From Prevotella sp. (GTDB taxonomy: Bacteria; Bacteroidota; Bacteroidia; Bacteroidales; Bacteroidaceae): 44,161 bases of DNA. Position numbers and translations under genes: made by a program. A model generated the notes under the pieces. That model was given only the letters and a program-made list of their open reading frames with translations, made no database searches and was not told where the DNA came from. The stretch spans positions 1-44,161 of the forward strand of contig JALETQ010000002.1 of the NCBI GenBank assembly GCA_022781445.1, read 5' to 3'. Below, in pieces: positions 17,897 to 26,612 of this stretch (its first letter is position 1; the number at the start of each line of letters is the position of its first letter).

Positions 17897-19150
17897 ATGA
17901 AAAGAATCATCGGCAAGGTACTTTTTTCAACCGTCATACTGCTGTTCGCCCGGCCATCGGCGGCACAACGTCATGAGATTCATGATCTGCAGGTCAGTTC
18001 TCTACAGGTCGTTGCCGGTGACGATTGGCTGTCGATGCCGGTCATTCCCCTGAACCAGGGGATTCCCGTTCGGATCGGATTCGACGTTTTCGGACATGCT
18101 TATCGACGATTGGCTTTCCGGGTGGAACACTGCGAGGCAGACTGGTCGGTTTCGAAAGAGCTGTTTGAAAGCGATTTCGTGGAGGGCTTTGCCTCGGGAA
18201 GCCTGATTGAGGAAACTGAACAATCCATCAACACCAACACGCTTTACACGCACTACCGGCTGGAACTGCCCAACGGGCAATGCCGCATCAAGCTGAGCGG
18301 CAACTACAAGGTCACCGTCTATGACGACGACAACGGCGGAAAGCCGCTGCTGACAGCCTGCTTCATGGTGGTAGAGCCACAAATGAATGTGTCGATTGGT
18401 GTCACGTCCAACACCGACATCGACATCAACCGAAGTCATCAGCAGGTGTCCATGCAGCTGGATTACGCCGGCTTGCGCATCACCAATCCGTCGACACAGA
18501 TTAAAACCGTCGTCTTACAGAACGGCAGATGGGACAATGCCCGCATCAATGTCCCGCCCCAATATGTGTTGCCCAACGGTTTGAAATGGGAACACAACCG
18601 ACAATACATCTTCGAAGCGGGTAATGAATTCCGCCGTTTTGAGGTTCTCGACCCCACACATCCCACACTGGGCGTCGACCACATCGAATGGGACGGCGTG
18701 GACTACAACGTTTTTCTCTTCCCCGACGAGCCTCGTCCCAACTATCTGTATGACGAAGATACCAACGGAAGTTTCTATATCCGCAACAGCGACAACATCG
18801 AAAACGACCGGCTGACCGACTATGTGTTGGTGCATTTTCTCATTCCGGGCGTTCCGAAAACGGACGGTGAGGTGTATATCAACGGCACATGGACCAACAA
18901 TCGTTTCTTGCCACGTTATCGAATGACCTACGATGAGACACAAAAGTCGTATCGCGCCACCATCAAGCTCAAACAAGGCTATTACTCCTATCAGTATTTG
19001 CTGGTCACTCCCGACGGGAAAGCCGTACCCATGCCCTCGGAGGGAAGTTTCTTTCAGACCGAAAACACTTATCAGGCATTGGTCTATTACCGTGAACCGG
19101 GCGACAGAACCGACCGCTTGGTGGGGTATAGTCAGGTACAATTTCGCTGA
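17897..19150 (+). CDS. Type IX secretion system plug-type protein (DUF5103)
   Basis: 417 residues. Residues 1-23 form a signal peptide ending SAAQ. The rest is a beta-rich protein of the DUF5103 family, recognised by the opening (HDLQVSSLQVVAGDDWLSMPVIPL), by HCEADW near residue 80, by the central VDHIEWDGVDYNVFLFPDEPRPNYLYDEDTNGSF, and by a C-terminal immunoglobulin-like part (VYINGTWTNNRFLPRYRMTYDE). In Flavobacterium a member of this family plugs the SprA translocon of the type IX system. That would suit the sorting-type C-terminal domains on the BspA-like proteins at 192-2839. It is monocistronic behind a long leader. Confidence 0.85.
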   Translation: MKRIIGKVLFSTVILLFARPSAAQRHEIHDLQVSSLQVVAGDDWLSMPVIPLNQGIPVRIGFDVFGHAYRRLAFRVEHCEADWSVSKELFESDFVEGFASGSLIEETEQSINTNTLYTHYRLELPNGQCRIKLSGNYKVTVYDDDNGGKPLLTACFMVVEPQMNVSIGVTSNTDIDINRSHQQVSMQLDYAGLRITNPSTQIKTVVLQNGRWDNARINVPPQYVLPNGLKWEHNRQYIFEAGNEFRRFEVLDPTHPTLGVDHIEWDGVDYNVFLFPDEPRPNYLYDEDTNGSFYIRNSDNIENDRLTDYVLVHFLIPGVPKTDGEVYINGTWTNNRFLPRYRMTYDETQKSYRATIKLKQGYYSYQYLLVTPDGKAVPMPSEGSFFQTENTYQALVYYREPGDRTDRLVGYSQVQFR

Positions 19151-19369
19151 TATCAAGCTTATCGGAAGACATTCCCCAAACCACCTTGCGACCCACAGAT
19201 TGCCGTAAAGCTGTGCATTTGGTGTCAGACAAGATGCCGGCAAGCACAAAAATCAATCAAAGGATGTGTTACGGCCGTCACGAAGACATTGAGCATAACG
19301 CCAAAGGCCGAATGTATATAATCTGCCAAATAGCAACAAGTTAACAAAACATCAACATATCGCCGGCAA

Positions 19370-19435
19370 AAGCTGCCCTTTTGAATCCTATAAGTTGCCC
19401 TTTTGAATCCTAAAACCTGCCCTTTCGGAAGACAG
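19370..19435 (+). repeat. 22-bp tandem array 1 (3 units)
   Basis: Units start at 19370, 19392 and 19414. Units 1 and 2 differ at two positions and share the core TGCCCTTTTGAATCCTA; unit 3 keeps TGCCCTTT and then diverges. It lies between the plug-type gene and the 3' end of oxyR. Apart from this array the gap 19151-19631 holds no gene I can support. Confidence 0.75.
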
Positions 19436-19631
19436 TTCATGGGATACGATGAAGAGGATACATTCCTCCTACCCTTGAACGTCACTATATCCCTCTCTCC
19501 GGTGGGTGTGGAGAATATCGGCATTGACGAGTTTGCCGGTAGGAAAGGCCATATTAAACTGTCGGCGTGGATTCAGATAATGGCAGGATGCCATCTGTCG
19601 GAAAAGGATTTGAAATACAATTCCTTTTGAA

Positions 19632-19677
19632 AGAAAAAATCATTTCTTGAAGCAATACCAGTTTATCAATATTGCTT
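19632..19677 (-). terminator. Possible terminator of oxyR
   Basis: Minus strand: AAGCAATA / TATTGCTT perfect 8-bp stem with a 12-nt loop; a T-run (GATTTTTTC) comes only after ten further bases, so it is weak or factor-assisted. Confidence 0.4.
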
Positions 19678-19694
19678 GTGTTCTGTTCAAAGTA

Positions 19695-20621
19695 CTATAT
19701 GCTTTGCTGTGTATGCCGCAATTTCAACATGTGCAGAGGAACTGATGCCTTAATTTCATTGATCAGCATATTCAGCAATGACTGCCGAATGAAATTACGG
19801 GTTGTCATCATTACAATCTCGCGAGTTGGTATGGGCAGTGCAAATGGCCTGACCAACAGTTTCTGACTCTCTGTCAACTGACGTAGTGCCAATTCCGGAA
19901 TGAAGGTCACACCTTTGCCGTTCTCTACTATGCGCATAAAAGTTTCTATACTTCCGAGGTTATATGCTTTCTTGCTTATACTTGCTGATTTAAGCTGGCA
20001 GAATTTCACTAATTGCTCACGGAAACAATGTCCCTCATCAAGCAGCCAAAGATACTCACCGCTAAGGTCGGTGGTTTTTATAGAACTTTTCTCTAACAAT
20101 GAGTCGCCTTGGGCTATATAGGCGAAGAACTGCTCAAAGTACAAACTGTGACAGTCCATATTCTCCATACCCCTCAATCTTGCCAGTATTCCTGCATCAA
20201 TATCTCCCCGTAGAAGGGCTTTTTTCATATCCTCTGTTTTCATTTCTATGATACGCACATCCATGTCAGGATGCTCTTTCATAAGTTTTGGAAAGAAATT
20301 GGGAATGAGATAAGGCGCAATGGTAGGCAACACACCTATATTGAATGTACCCAGTAATGAATGTTTCTCTTCCTCTGCCGTTTCTTTTATGCGACGTGCT
20401 CTTACCAATACTTTCCATGCCTGCTCAATGATTGCCATGCCTGCAGGTGTTGGTTGTATGGGTTGTTGCTTTCTGTCGAATATCTTAATATCCAGTTCGT
20501 CTTCCAACTTCTGTATCATCGAGCTGAGCGTGGGTTGTGTTACACCGCATGATTCCGCAGCCTTTGCAAAATGCTTAAAGCGATATACTGCCATTACGTA
20601 TTCAAGTTGTTGAAGTGTCAT
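19695..20621 (-). CDS. oxyR: Hydrogen-peroxide sensing LysR-type regulator OxyR
   Basis: 308 residues from ATG 20621 (MTLQQLEYVMAVYRFKHFAK). The frame continues upstream through other ATGs, but those lie across the promoter at 20663-20692. The N-terminal winged helix-turn-helix (about 18-40, AAESCGVTQPTLSSMIQKLE) is typical LysR. The sensing pair is Cys199 and Cys208 in GHCFREQLVKFC, with the same numbering and spacing as the disulfide pair of Escherichia coli OxyR. It activates peroxide defence when oxidised. It is divergent from sod and upstream of ahpC and ahpF, its expected targets. By eye this gene and sod use more A/T-ending codons than the surrounding genes. Confidence 0.95.
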   Translation of the reverse strand: MTLQQLEYVMAVYRFKHFAKAAESCGVTQPTLSSMIQKLEDELDIKIFDRKQQPIQPTPAGMAIIEQAWKVLVRARRIKETAEEEKHSLLGTFNIGVLPTIAPYLIPNFFPKLMKEHPDMDVRIIEMKTEDMKKALLRGDIDAGILARLRGMENMDCHSLYFEQFFAYIAQGDSLLEKSSIKTTDLSGEYLWLLDEGHCFREQLVKFCQLKSASISKKAYNLGSIETFMRIVENGKGVTFIPELALRQLTESQKLLVRPFALPIPTREIVMMTTRNFIRQSLLNMLINEIKASVPLHMLKLRHTQQSI

Positions 20622-20662
20622 TGTTGTTTGGGAATTATGGTTCGTATGATCATTGTCTACCG

Positions 20663-20692
20663 CAAAATTAGCATGAAATTGTGAAACAGCAA
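20663..20692 (-). promoter_or_regulatory. Promoter of oxyR
   Basis: Minus strand TTG, 19 bp, TAATTTTG; predicted start near 20656 with a leader of about 35 nt. Confidence 0.65.
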
Positions 20693-20771
20693 GAGCAGTC
20701 AAGTTTTTTTGACTGTATGTGTCGAAATATGAACATATAATCTGCCGACAAACACAGGTCTCGACATATAG

Positions 20772-20803
20772 TCCCAAATCGGTCATTATATTCCGATTTG
20801 GGA
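20772..20803. repeat. Perfect palindrome in the oxyR-sod intergenic region (dispersed element, copy D)
   Basis: TCCCAAATCGG, ten bases, CCGATTTGGGA: an 11-bp perfect inverted repeat. The arms match the dispersed palindromic family, so this is probably a short copy with the middle deleted. Because it lies between the divergent oxyR and sod promoters, a regulatory role (operator or insulator) is also possible. Confidence 0.65.
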
Positions 20804-20843
20804 TAATGATAGTTTTTTTCTATTTACTGATAAACAATATCTG

Positions 20844-20874
20844 TTGTCAGTAGTTTGACGGATTAATAACTTTG
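20844..20874 (+). promoter_or_regulatory. Promoter of sod
   Basis: TTG, 20 bp, TAACTTTG; predicted start near 20881 and a leader of about 30 nt. It may also serve ahpC and ahpF by read-through, since no TAnnTTTG box is visible in 21501-21713. Confidence 0.6.
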
Positions 20875-20915
20875 CAAAACCAAAACATAATTGCAAACAA
20901 TAAAACGATATGACA

Positions 20916-21500
20916 ATGAAAATCATAATGCCAATATTGCTCTATGCGGCCAATGCCCTTGAGCCTGTAATAAGTGAGGAAACGGTAAACCTTCATTACG
21001 GAAAACATCTGCAAGGCTATGTCAATAATCTCATAACTCTTGTAAAAGACACAGAGTTTCAGAATATGACAGTTGAGGAGATTGTGGTATCAGCTCCTGA
21101 AGGTCCTGTATATAATAATGCCGGACAGATACTCAACCATGCTCTTTATTTCTCTCAATTTCAGTCGCCACGACAGAACAACATGCCGGAAGGGCGTATA
21201 GCAGAGGCCATAAACGCTTCTTTCGGAAGTTTTGAGGAGTTTAAGAATCAGTTCACACAAGCTGCAACGACAGTGTTTGGCTCTGGTTGGGCATGGCTTT
21301 CGCAAGACTCTGACGGCAAGCTTGTAATTACAAAGGAGGCAAATGGCGGCAATCCTCTGCGTCAGGGGCTCAACCCTCTCTATGGGTTAGATGTGTGGGA
21401 GCATGCTTACTATCTCGATTATCAGAATCGCAGAGCAGACCATATCAGTGCAAGCTGGGACATTGTGAATTGGCAGGCAGTAGAACAAAGATTGAGATAG
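20916..21500 (+). CDS. Superoxide dismutase, Fe/Mn family
   Basis: 194 residues from ATG 20916; ATG 20910 is two codons earlier, but alignment with typical Bacteroidales enzymes (M-x-x-x-MPxLxYAxNALEP) favours the second. It converts superoxide to peroxide and oxygen. Metal ligands are His27, His75 (NHALYF), Asp159 and His163 (DVWEHAYYLDYQNRR). A Gln four residues before His75 (GQILNH) is the iron-type arrangement, though relatives in Bacteroides and Porphyromonas work with either metal. It has no signal peptide, so it is cytoplasmic. It is divergent from oxyR and followed by ahpC. Confidence 0.95.
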   Translation: MKIIMPILLYAANALEPVISEETVNLHYGKHLQGYVNNLITLVKDTEFQNMTVEEIVVSAPEGPVYNNAGQILNHALYFSQFQSPRQNNMPEGRIAEAINASFGSFEEFKNQFTQAATTVFGSGWAWLSQDSDGKLVITKEANGGNPLRQGLNPLYGLDVWEHAYYLDYQNRRADHISASWDIVNWQAVEQRLR

Positions 21501-21713
21501 ACATAGAACCGAGTTGGGAATTGAAGATATTAAAGTGCCGGTGTCCTGACAGGAAATGTAATACAAAAAGCATGTAGACACCAGCCTTTGATATCCTGAC
21601 AATGGGAGGAACAGACGTCCTTTAAGTTCTTCCGATTCCTTTCAACTCCCTATTAAAATCGAGTTTACAAAATACCAACAACATAAATTCAAAACAATTA
21701 GAAATTACATTTT

Positions 21714-22280
21714 ATGGAATCAATTATCAACGCACACGTACCGGAGTTTACAGTCCAGGCTTTTCAGAACGGCAGTTTCAGAACTGTATCAAGTAAAGAC
21801 ATAGAAGGGAAATGGGCACTGTTCTTCTTCTATCCGGCAGACTTTACCTTTGTTTGTCCTACAGAACTGGAGGATTTGGCAGGCAAGCACGAGCAACTTA
21901 AAGCAATGGGTGTAGAGGTGTTCTCGGTAAGCACCGATACTCATTTTGTGCATAAGGCATGGCATGATGCCTCCGACACGATCAAGAAGATCAGATACAC
22001 CATGCTTGCCGACCCGACAGGCATCATCAGCCGTGGTTTCGGCGTATATAAGGAGGACGAGGGCTTGGCATACAGAGGTACATTCCTCGTAAACCCGGAA
22101 GGTCTTGTCAAGATTGCCGAGATACAGGACAACAGCATCGGACGTAATGCCGACGAGCTTGTAAGAAAGATTGAAGCTGCCCAGTTTGTCGCCACTCACG
22201 AAGGTGAGGTTTGCCCGGCAAAGTGGAAAAAAGGCGATGAGACTTTGAAGCCAAGCATTGACCTTGTAGGCAAGATTTAA
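21714..22280 (+). CDS. ahpC: Alkyl hydroperoxide reductase, peroxiredoxin subunit
   Basis: 188 residues. Typical two-cysteine peroxiredoxin: peroxidatic Cys48 in FTFVCPTEL and resolving Cys167 in GEVCPAKW near the C-terminus. It reduces hydrogen peroxide and organic peroxides and is re-reduced by AhpF, encoded 54 bp downstream. A terminator-like hairpin lies between the two genes. Length and motifs are complete. It is a likely OxyR target, since oxyR is the nearest regulator. Confidence 0.97.
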   Translation: MESIINAHVPEFTVQAFQNGSFRTVSSKDIEGKWALFFFYPADFTFVCPTELEDLAGKHEQLKAMGVEVFSVSTDTHFVHKAWHDASDTIKKIRYTMLADPTGIISRGFGVYKEDEGLAYRGTFLVNPEGLVKIAEIQDNSIGRNADELVRKIEAAQFVATHEGEVCPAKWKKGDETLKPSIDLVGKI

Positions 22281-22292
22281 GTATTCATTAAT

Positions 22293-22328
22293 CGGTCCTC
22301 CTCCACTTTTGGGGAGGGCTCTTTTTTT
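22293..22328 (+). terminator. Terminator-like hairpin between ahpC and ahpF
   Basis: CCTCC and GGAGG with extra inner C-G pairs form a GC-rich stem around ACTTTT and are followed by GCTCTTTTTTT. The T-run ends seven bases before the ahpF ATG. It probably works as a partial terminator that lets through some transcripts. Confidence 0.65.
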
Positions 22329-22334
22329 CCGGTT

Positions 22335-23942
22335 ATGTTAGATACAAACATTTTAGAACAAATAAAAGGAATATTCTCCACCCTTCAGGCAGAAATAGTG
22401 CTTAGGGTCGAGTGTGACAAAGATGCGGGGCAGAACGCCGGGCTTGTTTCTTTCGTTGAAGACGTAGCCTCAAGTTCTGACAAGATAGCAGTGGAATATG
22501 CCGACGGCGAGGGTTTCCGTTTCAGCATCATAAGAAATGGCGAAAACACAGGAATAAGCTTCCGGGGCATTCCAAACGGACATGAGTTCACCTCATTGCT
22601 CCTTGCCATTCTCAATGCCGACGGCCAGGGAAAGAACCTGCCCGATGATGCGATTGCCACAAGAATCAGGGCTCTGAACGGAAGGGTGAAACTTCAGACC
22701 TACGTTTCGCTAACCTGCACAAACTGTCCCGACGTGGTCCAGGCACTGAATGTAATGGCACTTGTCAATCCGGAGATAAGCCATGAGATGATTGACGGAG
22801 GCTTGCACCGGGAGGAAGTTTCCCGTCTGGGCATCCAGGGTGTACCTTCTGTCTATGCAAACGGCGAACCTCTCCATGCAGGACGAGGTGACATAGGCAT
22901 TCTCCTGCAGGAACTGGAAGAGAAGGTAGGCACTTCGCATGACGGGAACGCCCCGGTTCAGGAACACAGCTATGACGTTGTTGTTCTTGGCGGAGGGCCT
23001 GCGGGAGCGTCAGCCGCCATTTATTCTGCCCGCAAGGGCCTGAGCGTGGCTATAGTTGCAGAACGTGTAGGCGGCCAGGTCAACGACACGGTGGGAATCG
23101 AGAACGTGACTTCCGTCTCTCATACTACAGGGGCAAAGCTCTCTGCCGACATGCGTGAGCATATCAGCAATTACGCCATTGACGTGTTCGAGAACCGGAA
23201 AGTTGTCTCTGCAAGTCTGCGCGACGGGCAAAAGAGCATCAAGGTTGGAGGAGGGGAGGTATTCCGTGCGCCGGCAGTAATCATCACGACAGGTGCAAGC
23301 TGGCATCGTCTGGGTTTGACCGATGAGGACAAGTATATAGGCCATGGTGTGCATTTCTGTCCCCATTGCGACGGACCTTTCTATAAGGACAAGGACGTGG
23401 CTGTCATCGGAGGTGGAAATTCGGGCGTGGAAGCCGCCATCGACTTGGCAGGCATATGCCGGCATGTCACAATCATTGAGTTTGCCGACGAAATGAAAGC
23501 CGACGAGGTTCTTCGGCAGAAAGTACAGGGCTTGGAGAATACCGATATATTTGTTTCCACAAAAACGACGGCCTTGCTGGGAAACGGCCGGCAGATAACC
23601 GGTTTACAGGTGATGGACCGCAGGACGGAGGAAGAGCGCACCATAAGTCTTGACGGCGTGTTTGTACAGATAGGACTGTCGCCCAACAGCGAGCTTTTCA
23701 AGGAGGAATTGGAGCTTAGTCCCCGCAATGAGATTATTGTTGACACGACCAACCGCACTTCCCTTCCCGGGGTTTATGCGGCGGGCGACGTAACGACCGT
23801 GCCCTACAAGCAGATTATGATTGCAATGGGTGAGGGAGCAAAAGCCGCATTGTCAGCTTTCGATGACAGAATCAGAAGACTGCACTGTGCCGGAAAGCCG
23901 GTTTCAGATGGCAGAGACAAAGGAGGCAGGAGAAACCAATAA
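22335..23942 (+). CDS. ahpF: Alkyl hydroperoxide reductase, flavoprotein subunit
   Basis: 535 residues. Residues 1-200 form the double thioredoxin-like domain with the redox pair Cys128-Cys131 (TCTNCPD). Residues 213-515 are thioredoxin-reductase-like, with the FAD-binding VVVLGGGPAG (216-225), redox pair Cys342-Cys345 (FCPHCDG) and the NADH-binding VIGGGNSGVEAA. It passes electrons from NADH to AhpC. After the usual end (GEGAKAALSAFD) there is a tail of about 20 basic residues (to GGRRNQ) that family members usually lack, perhaps from a small 3' change. GC content is higher than in oxyR and sod. Confidence 0.96.
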   Translation: MLDTNILEQIKGIFSTLQAEIVLRVECDKDAGQNAGLVSFVEDVASSSDKIAVEYADGEGFRFSIIRNGENTGISFRGIPNGHEFTSLLLAILNADGQGKNLPDDAIATRIRALNGRVKLQTYVSLTCTNCPDVVQALNVMALVNPEISHEMIDGGLHREEVSRLGIQGVPSVYANGEPLHAGRGDIGILLQELEEKVGTSHDGNAPVQEHSYDVVVLGGGPAGASAAIYSARKGLSVAIVAERVGGQVNDTVGIENVTSVSHTTGAKLSADMREHISNYAIDVFENRKVVSASLRDGQKSIKVGGGEVFRAPAVIITTGASWHRLGLTDEDKYIGHGVHFCPHCDGPFYKDKDVAVIGGGNSGVEAAIDLAGICRHVTIIEFADEMKADEVLRQKVQGLENTDIFVSTKTTALLGNGRQITGLQVMDRRTEEERTISLDGVFVQIGLSPNSELFKEELELSPRNEIIVDTTNRTSLPGVYAAGDVTTVPYKQIMIAMGEGAKAALSAFDDRIRRLHCAGKPVSDGRDKGGRRNQ

Positions 23943-23976
23943 CGGACATGAGTTTTTTCAGAACATACTGAATACC

Positions 23977-24042
23977 GGCAAAAGGGTCGAGGGTTTTCGG
24001 CAAAAGGGTCGAGGGTTTCAGGCAAAAGGGTCGAGGGTTTCT
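23977..24042 (-). repeat. 22-bp tandem array 2 (3 units)
   Basis: Three units start at 23977, 23999 and 24021, identical over GGCAAAAGGGTCGAGGGTTT and differing only in the last two bases. Read on the minus strand the core is CGACCCTTTTGCC, sharing CCCTTTTG with array 1. It begins 35 bp after the ahpF stop codon. Confidence 0.85.
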
Positions 24043-24122
24043 GCAGGACAGCACTATAAGTCAGCAAACACAAACGAAGAAATCCCTCTCAGACCGTTTT
24101 CATGCCGGGCATACAAGACAAT

Positions 24123-24152
24123 CCCCGATCGGAACCACATGACCGATCGGGG
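24123..24152. repeat. Perfect palindrome (dispersed element, copy E)
   Basis: CCCCGATCGG, ten bases, CCGATCGGGG: a perfect 10-bp inverted repeat between the convergent ahpF and outer-membrane gene. The part ATGACCGATCGGGG resembles the right arm of the dispersed family. No T-run follows on either strand, so it is not a classical terminator. Confidence 0.6.
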
Positions 24153-24208
24153 ACTGACAAACCGGATGTATCCTTCGGGCCTGCGAAGGAAAATTCCACA
24201 GTACCGGG

Positions 24209-24778
24209 TTATCGAAGGGGAATCTTATAACCGAAGGTGAACTGCAATACGCTGTTCTTCGAAGAGCTTCCGCTTGCGATCTTGGTAAGACCGAGGTTAT
24301 AACGGAGGTCGAAAACGAAACGCCTGTACTCGTAAGACATGCCGACGGGCAACGAGAGGTCAATGCTTTTCACGTTATGAAGATCCCTCTCCACTTCATG
24401 ATACTTGCCGGTATAAACCTCAGAAGCCGACACCTTGATGCCCGGCTGCAGGCCCATCTTCACGGCAAAGCCTCTTGCCACATAGATATTGGCGAGAACG
24501 GGAATGTTGATATAGTCGATTTTCAAGGTACCGTCGTCATAATCGGCTCCCTGCATGGAGTACAATGCGCCAAACGACAAGCCCACCATCGGACTCGCCC
24601 CGTACTCGAATTCGCCGCCGACGGCAAGACCCACACGGAAATCAGAATGTGACGAATTGGTCACATCCGCCAGGTTGAAACCTATTTTGGGCTGGAACGT
24701 CATTCTTCCCACCCGGTTCTGGGCGGTCATTGTCAGGGTTGTCACTGCCATGAGGACAATCATCATTGCTTTTTTCAT
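24209..24778 (-). CDS. Outer-membrane beta-barrel protein (PorT-like family)
   Basis: 189 residues. The signal peptide MKKAMMIVLMAVTTLTMTAQ is followed by alternating hydrophobic and polar strands typical of a small eight-stranded barrel (OMP_b-brl_2 type): KIGFNLADVTN, GLAVGGEFEYG, YINIPVLANIY, GLQPGIKVSASE, a final FTFGYKIPL. The last residues end in an aromatic/hydrophobic strand as expected for outer-membrane assembly. Function is unknown; relatives include the PorT group but assignment to PorT itself is not justified. It is convergent with ahpF and about 130 bp downstream of ettA on the same strand. Confidence 0.82.
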   Translation of the reverse strand: MKKAMMIVLMAVTTLTMTAQNRVGRMTFQPKIGFNLADVTNSSHSDFRVGLAVGGEFEYGASPMVGLSFGALYSMQGADYDDGTLKIDYINIPVLANIYVARGFAVKMGLQPGIKVSASEVYTGKYHEVERDLHNVKSIDLSLPVGMSYEYRRFVFDLRYNLGLTKIASGSSSKNSVLQFTFGYKIPLR

Positions 24779-24911
24779 ACTTGATTGGTTTTTAAGTTAA
24801 ACGAATATCGATGGCATGAACCATCTCTTGTGAACTGTCTTTATACATGAAATGCGGCCGTACCCTTACCCCGACAGCCTTCCGGCAGCAGACGGCACGG
24901 CCGCCCTTGTG

Positions 24912-26612
24912 TCAGTCTTCCATGAGTTTGCGGTAGCGGCCCTTCTTGATCTCGTCGCCTGTGCCGAGTCGTTGCGCCTTGTTAATCTCGTATTCCGAAT
25001 AGCTGCCTTCGAAAAAGAACACGTTTCCGTCGCCTTCAAACGCCAGGATGTGGGTACAGATACGGTCGAGAAACCAGCGGTCGTGACTGATCACCACGGC
25101 ACAACCGGCAAACGACTCCAAGCCTTCCTCGAGTGCGCGCAACGTATTGACGTCAATATCGTTGGTAGGCTCGTCAAGCAACAGCACATTACCTTCCTGC
25201 TTGAGAGCCAACGCCAACTGCAGACGGTTGCGCTCGCCGCCCGACAACACTTCACACAGCTTGCTTTGGTCGGTACCGGCAAAGTTAAAGCGCGAAAGGT
25301 AAGCCCGGGCATTGATGTCGCGGCCACCCATGCGGATGGTTTCATTGCCTTGCGAAACCACGTCATAGACCGTTTTCCTGGGATCGATGTCCTTGTGTTG
25401 CTGGTCGACGTATGCCAGTCTGACCGTTTCGCCCACTTCAAACACACCGCCATCTGCCTGCTCCAATCCCATGACGAGACGGAAGAGAGTTGTCTTTCCG
25501 GCACCGTTAGGCCCGATGACACCCACGATTCCGTTGGGCGGCAACATGAAGTTGAGGTCGTTGAACAGCACCTTTTCCCCAAAGGCCTTCCGCACATGAC
25601 TGGCATCAATAACCTTATTGCCCAGTCGCGGACCATTGGGAATGAATATCTCGAGCTTCTCCTCCCTTGCCTTCTGCTCCTCGTTCAGCATCTGTTCATA
25701 AGAGTTCAGACGGGCCTTACCCTTGGCCTGCCGGGCTTTGGGCGCCAAGCGTACCCACTCCAACTCACGTTCGAGCGTCTTTCTGCGCTTGGAAGCCGTT
25801 TTTTCTTCCTGCTCCATGCGCTTGGTTTTCTGTTCGAGCCACGACGAATAGTTGCCCTTCCAAGGAATGCCCTCCCCACGGTCGAGTTCCAAAATCCACT
25901 CGCTTACGTCATCGAGGAAGTAACGGTCGTGCGTCACGGCAATGACGGTACCCTCATATTGCTGCAGATGCTGCTCGAGCCAGTCGATGCTCTCGGCATC
26001 GAGGTGGTTGGTAGGTTCGTCGAGCAACAACACGTCGGGCTTCTGAAGCAACAGCCGGCAGAGAGCCACGCGACGACGTTCGCCACCCGACAGGTGGGTG
26101 ACAGGCAGGTCCCCCGACGGACAACGCAAGGCGGCCATCGCCCGTTCGAGCTTGGAATCGATGTTCCATGCATCGGTGGCATCGATGATATCCTGCAGTT
26201 CGGCCTGACGCTGCATGAGCTTGTCCATCTTGTCGGCATCGCCATAGTACTCCTCAAGTCCGAACTTCACGTTGATATCGTCATATTCTTTCAGGGCATC
26301 GTAGACGTGTTGCACACCTTCCTGCACGTTTTCCTTGACGGTCTTGTCCTCATTCAAGGGAGGATCCTGAGGCAGATAGCCCACCGTATAACCCGGACTC
26401 CACACAACTTCGCCCGAAGAAGCCTGATCAATGCCGGCAATGATCTTCATGAGCGTGGACTTGCCGGCACCGTTGAGACCGATGATTCCTATCTTTGCTC
26501 CGTAAAAGAACGACAAATAAATGTTGTTCAAAACTTTCCTTTGATTCTGTGGGATGACTTTCGAGACACCCACCATCGAGAAGATTACCTTCTTTTCATC
26601 TACTGTTGCCAT
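24912..26612 (-). CDS. ettA: Energy-dependent translational throttle protein EttA (ABC-F ATPase)
   Basis: 566 residues with two ABC ATPase domains and no membrane part. The first has Walker A GLNGAGKST (45-53), signature LSGGE (174-178) and LLLDEPTNHLD (195-205). A charged P-site linker follows (KTKRMEQEEKTASKRRKTLERELEWVR). The second has GPNGAGKTT, LSGGERNR and LLLDEPTND. EttA binds the ribosomal E site and gates entry into the elongation cycle depending on ATP/ADP. The short extended arm after the first Walker A is present as in EttA rather than Uup. The -7 box at 26853 implies a long leader. Confidence 0.92.
   Translation of the reverse strand: MATVDEKKVIFSMVGVSKVIPQNQRKVLNNIYLSFFYGAKIGIIGLNGAGKSTLMKIIAGIDQASSGEVVWSPGYTVGYLPQDPPLNEDKTVKENVQEGVQHVYDALKEYDDINVKFGLEEYYGDADKMDKLMQRQAELQDIIDATDAWNIDSKLERAMAALRCPSGDLPVTHLSGGERRRVALCRLLLQKPDVLLLDEPTNHLDAESIDWLEQHLQQYEGTVIAVTHDRYFLDDVSEWILELDRGEGIPWKGNYSSWLEQKTKRMEQEEKTASKRRKTLERELEWVRLAPKARQAKGKARLNSYEQMLNEEQKAREEKLEIFIPNGPRLGNKVIDASHVRKAFGEKVLFNDLNFMLPPNGIVGVIGPNGAGKTTLFRLVMGLEQADGGVFEVGETVRLAYVDQQHKDIDPRKTVYDVVSQGNETIRMGGRDINARAYLSRFNFAGTDQSKLCEVLSGGERNRLQLALALKQEGNVLLLDEPTNDIDVNTLRALEEGLESFAGCAVVISHDRWFLDRICTHILAFEGDGNVFFFEGSYSEYEINKAQRLGTGDEIKKGRYRKLMED

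Noticed and set aside
23977..24042. CRISPR array
   Set aside because: The three repeats are directly adjacent with no spacers, and no cas genes are present in the window.
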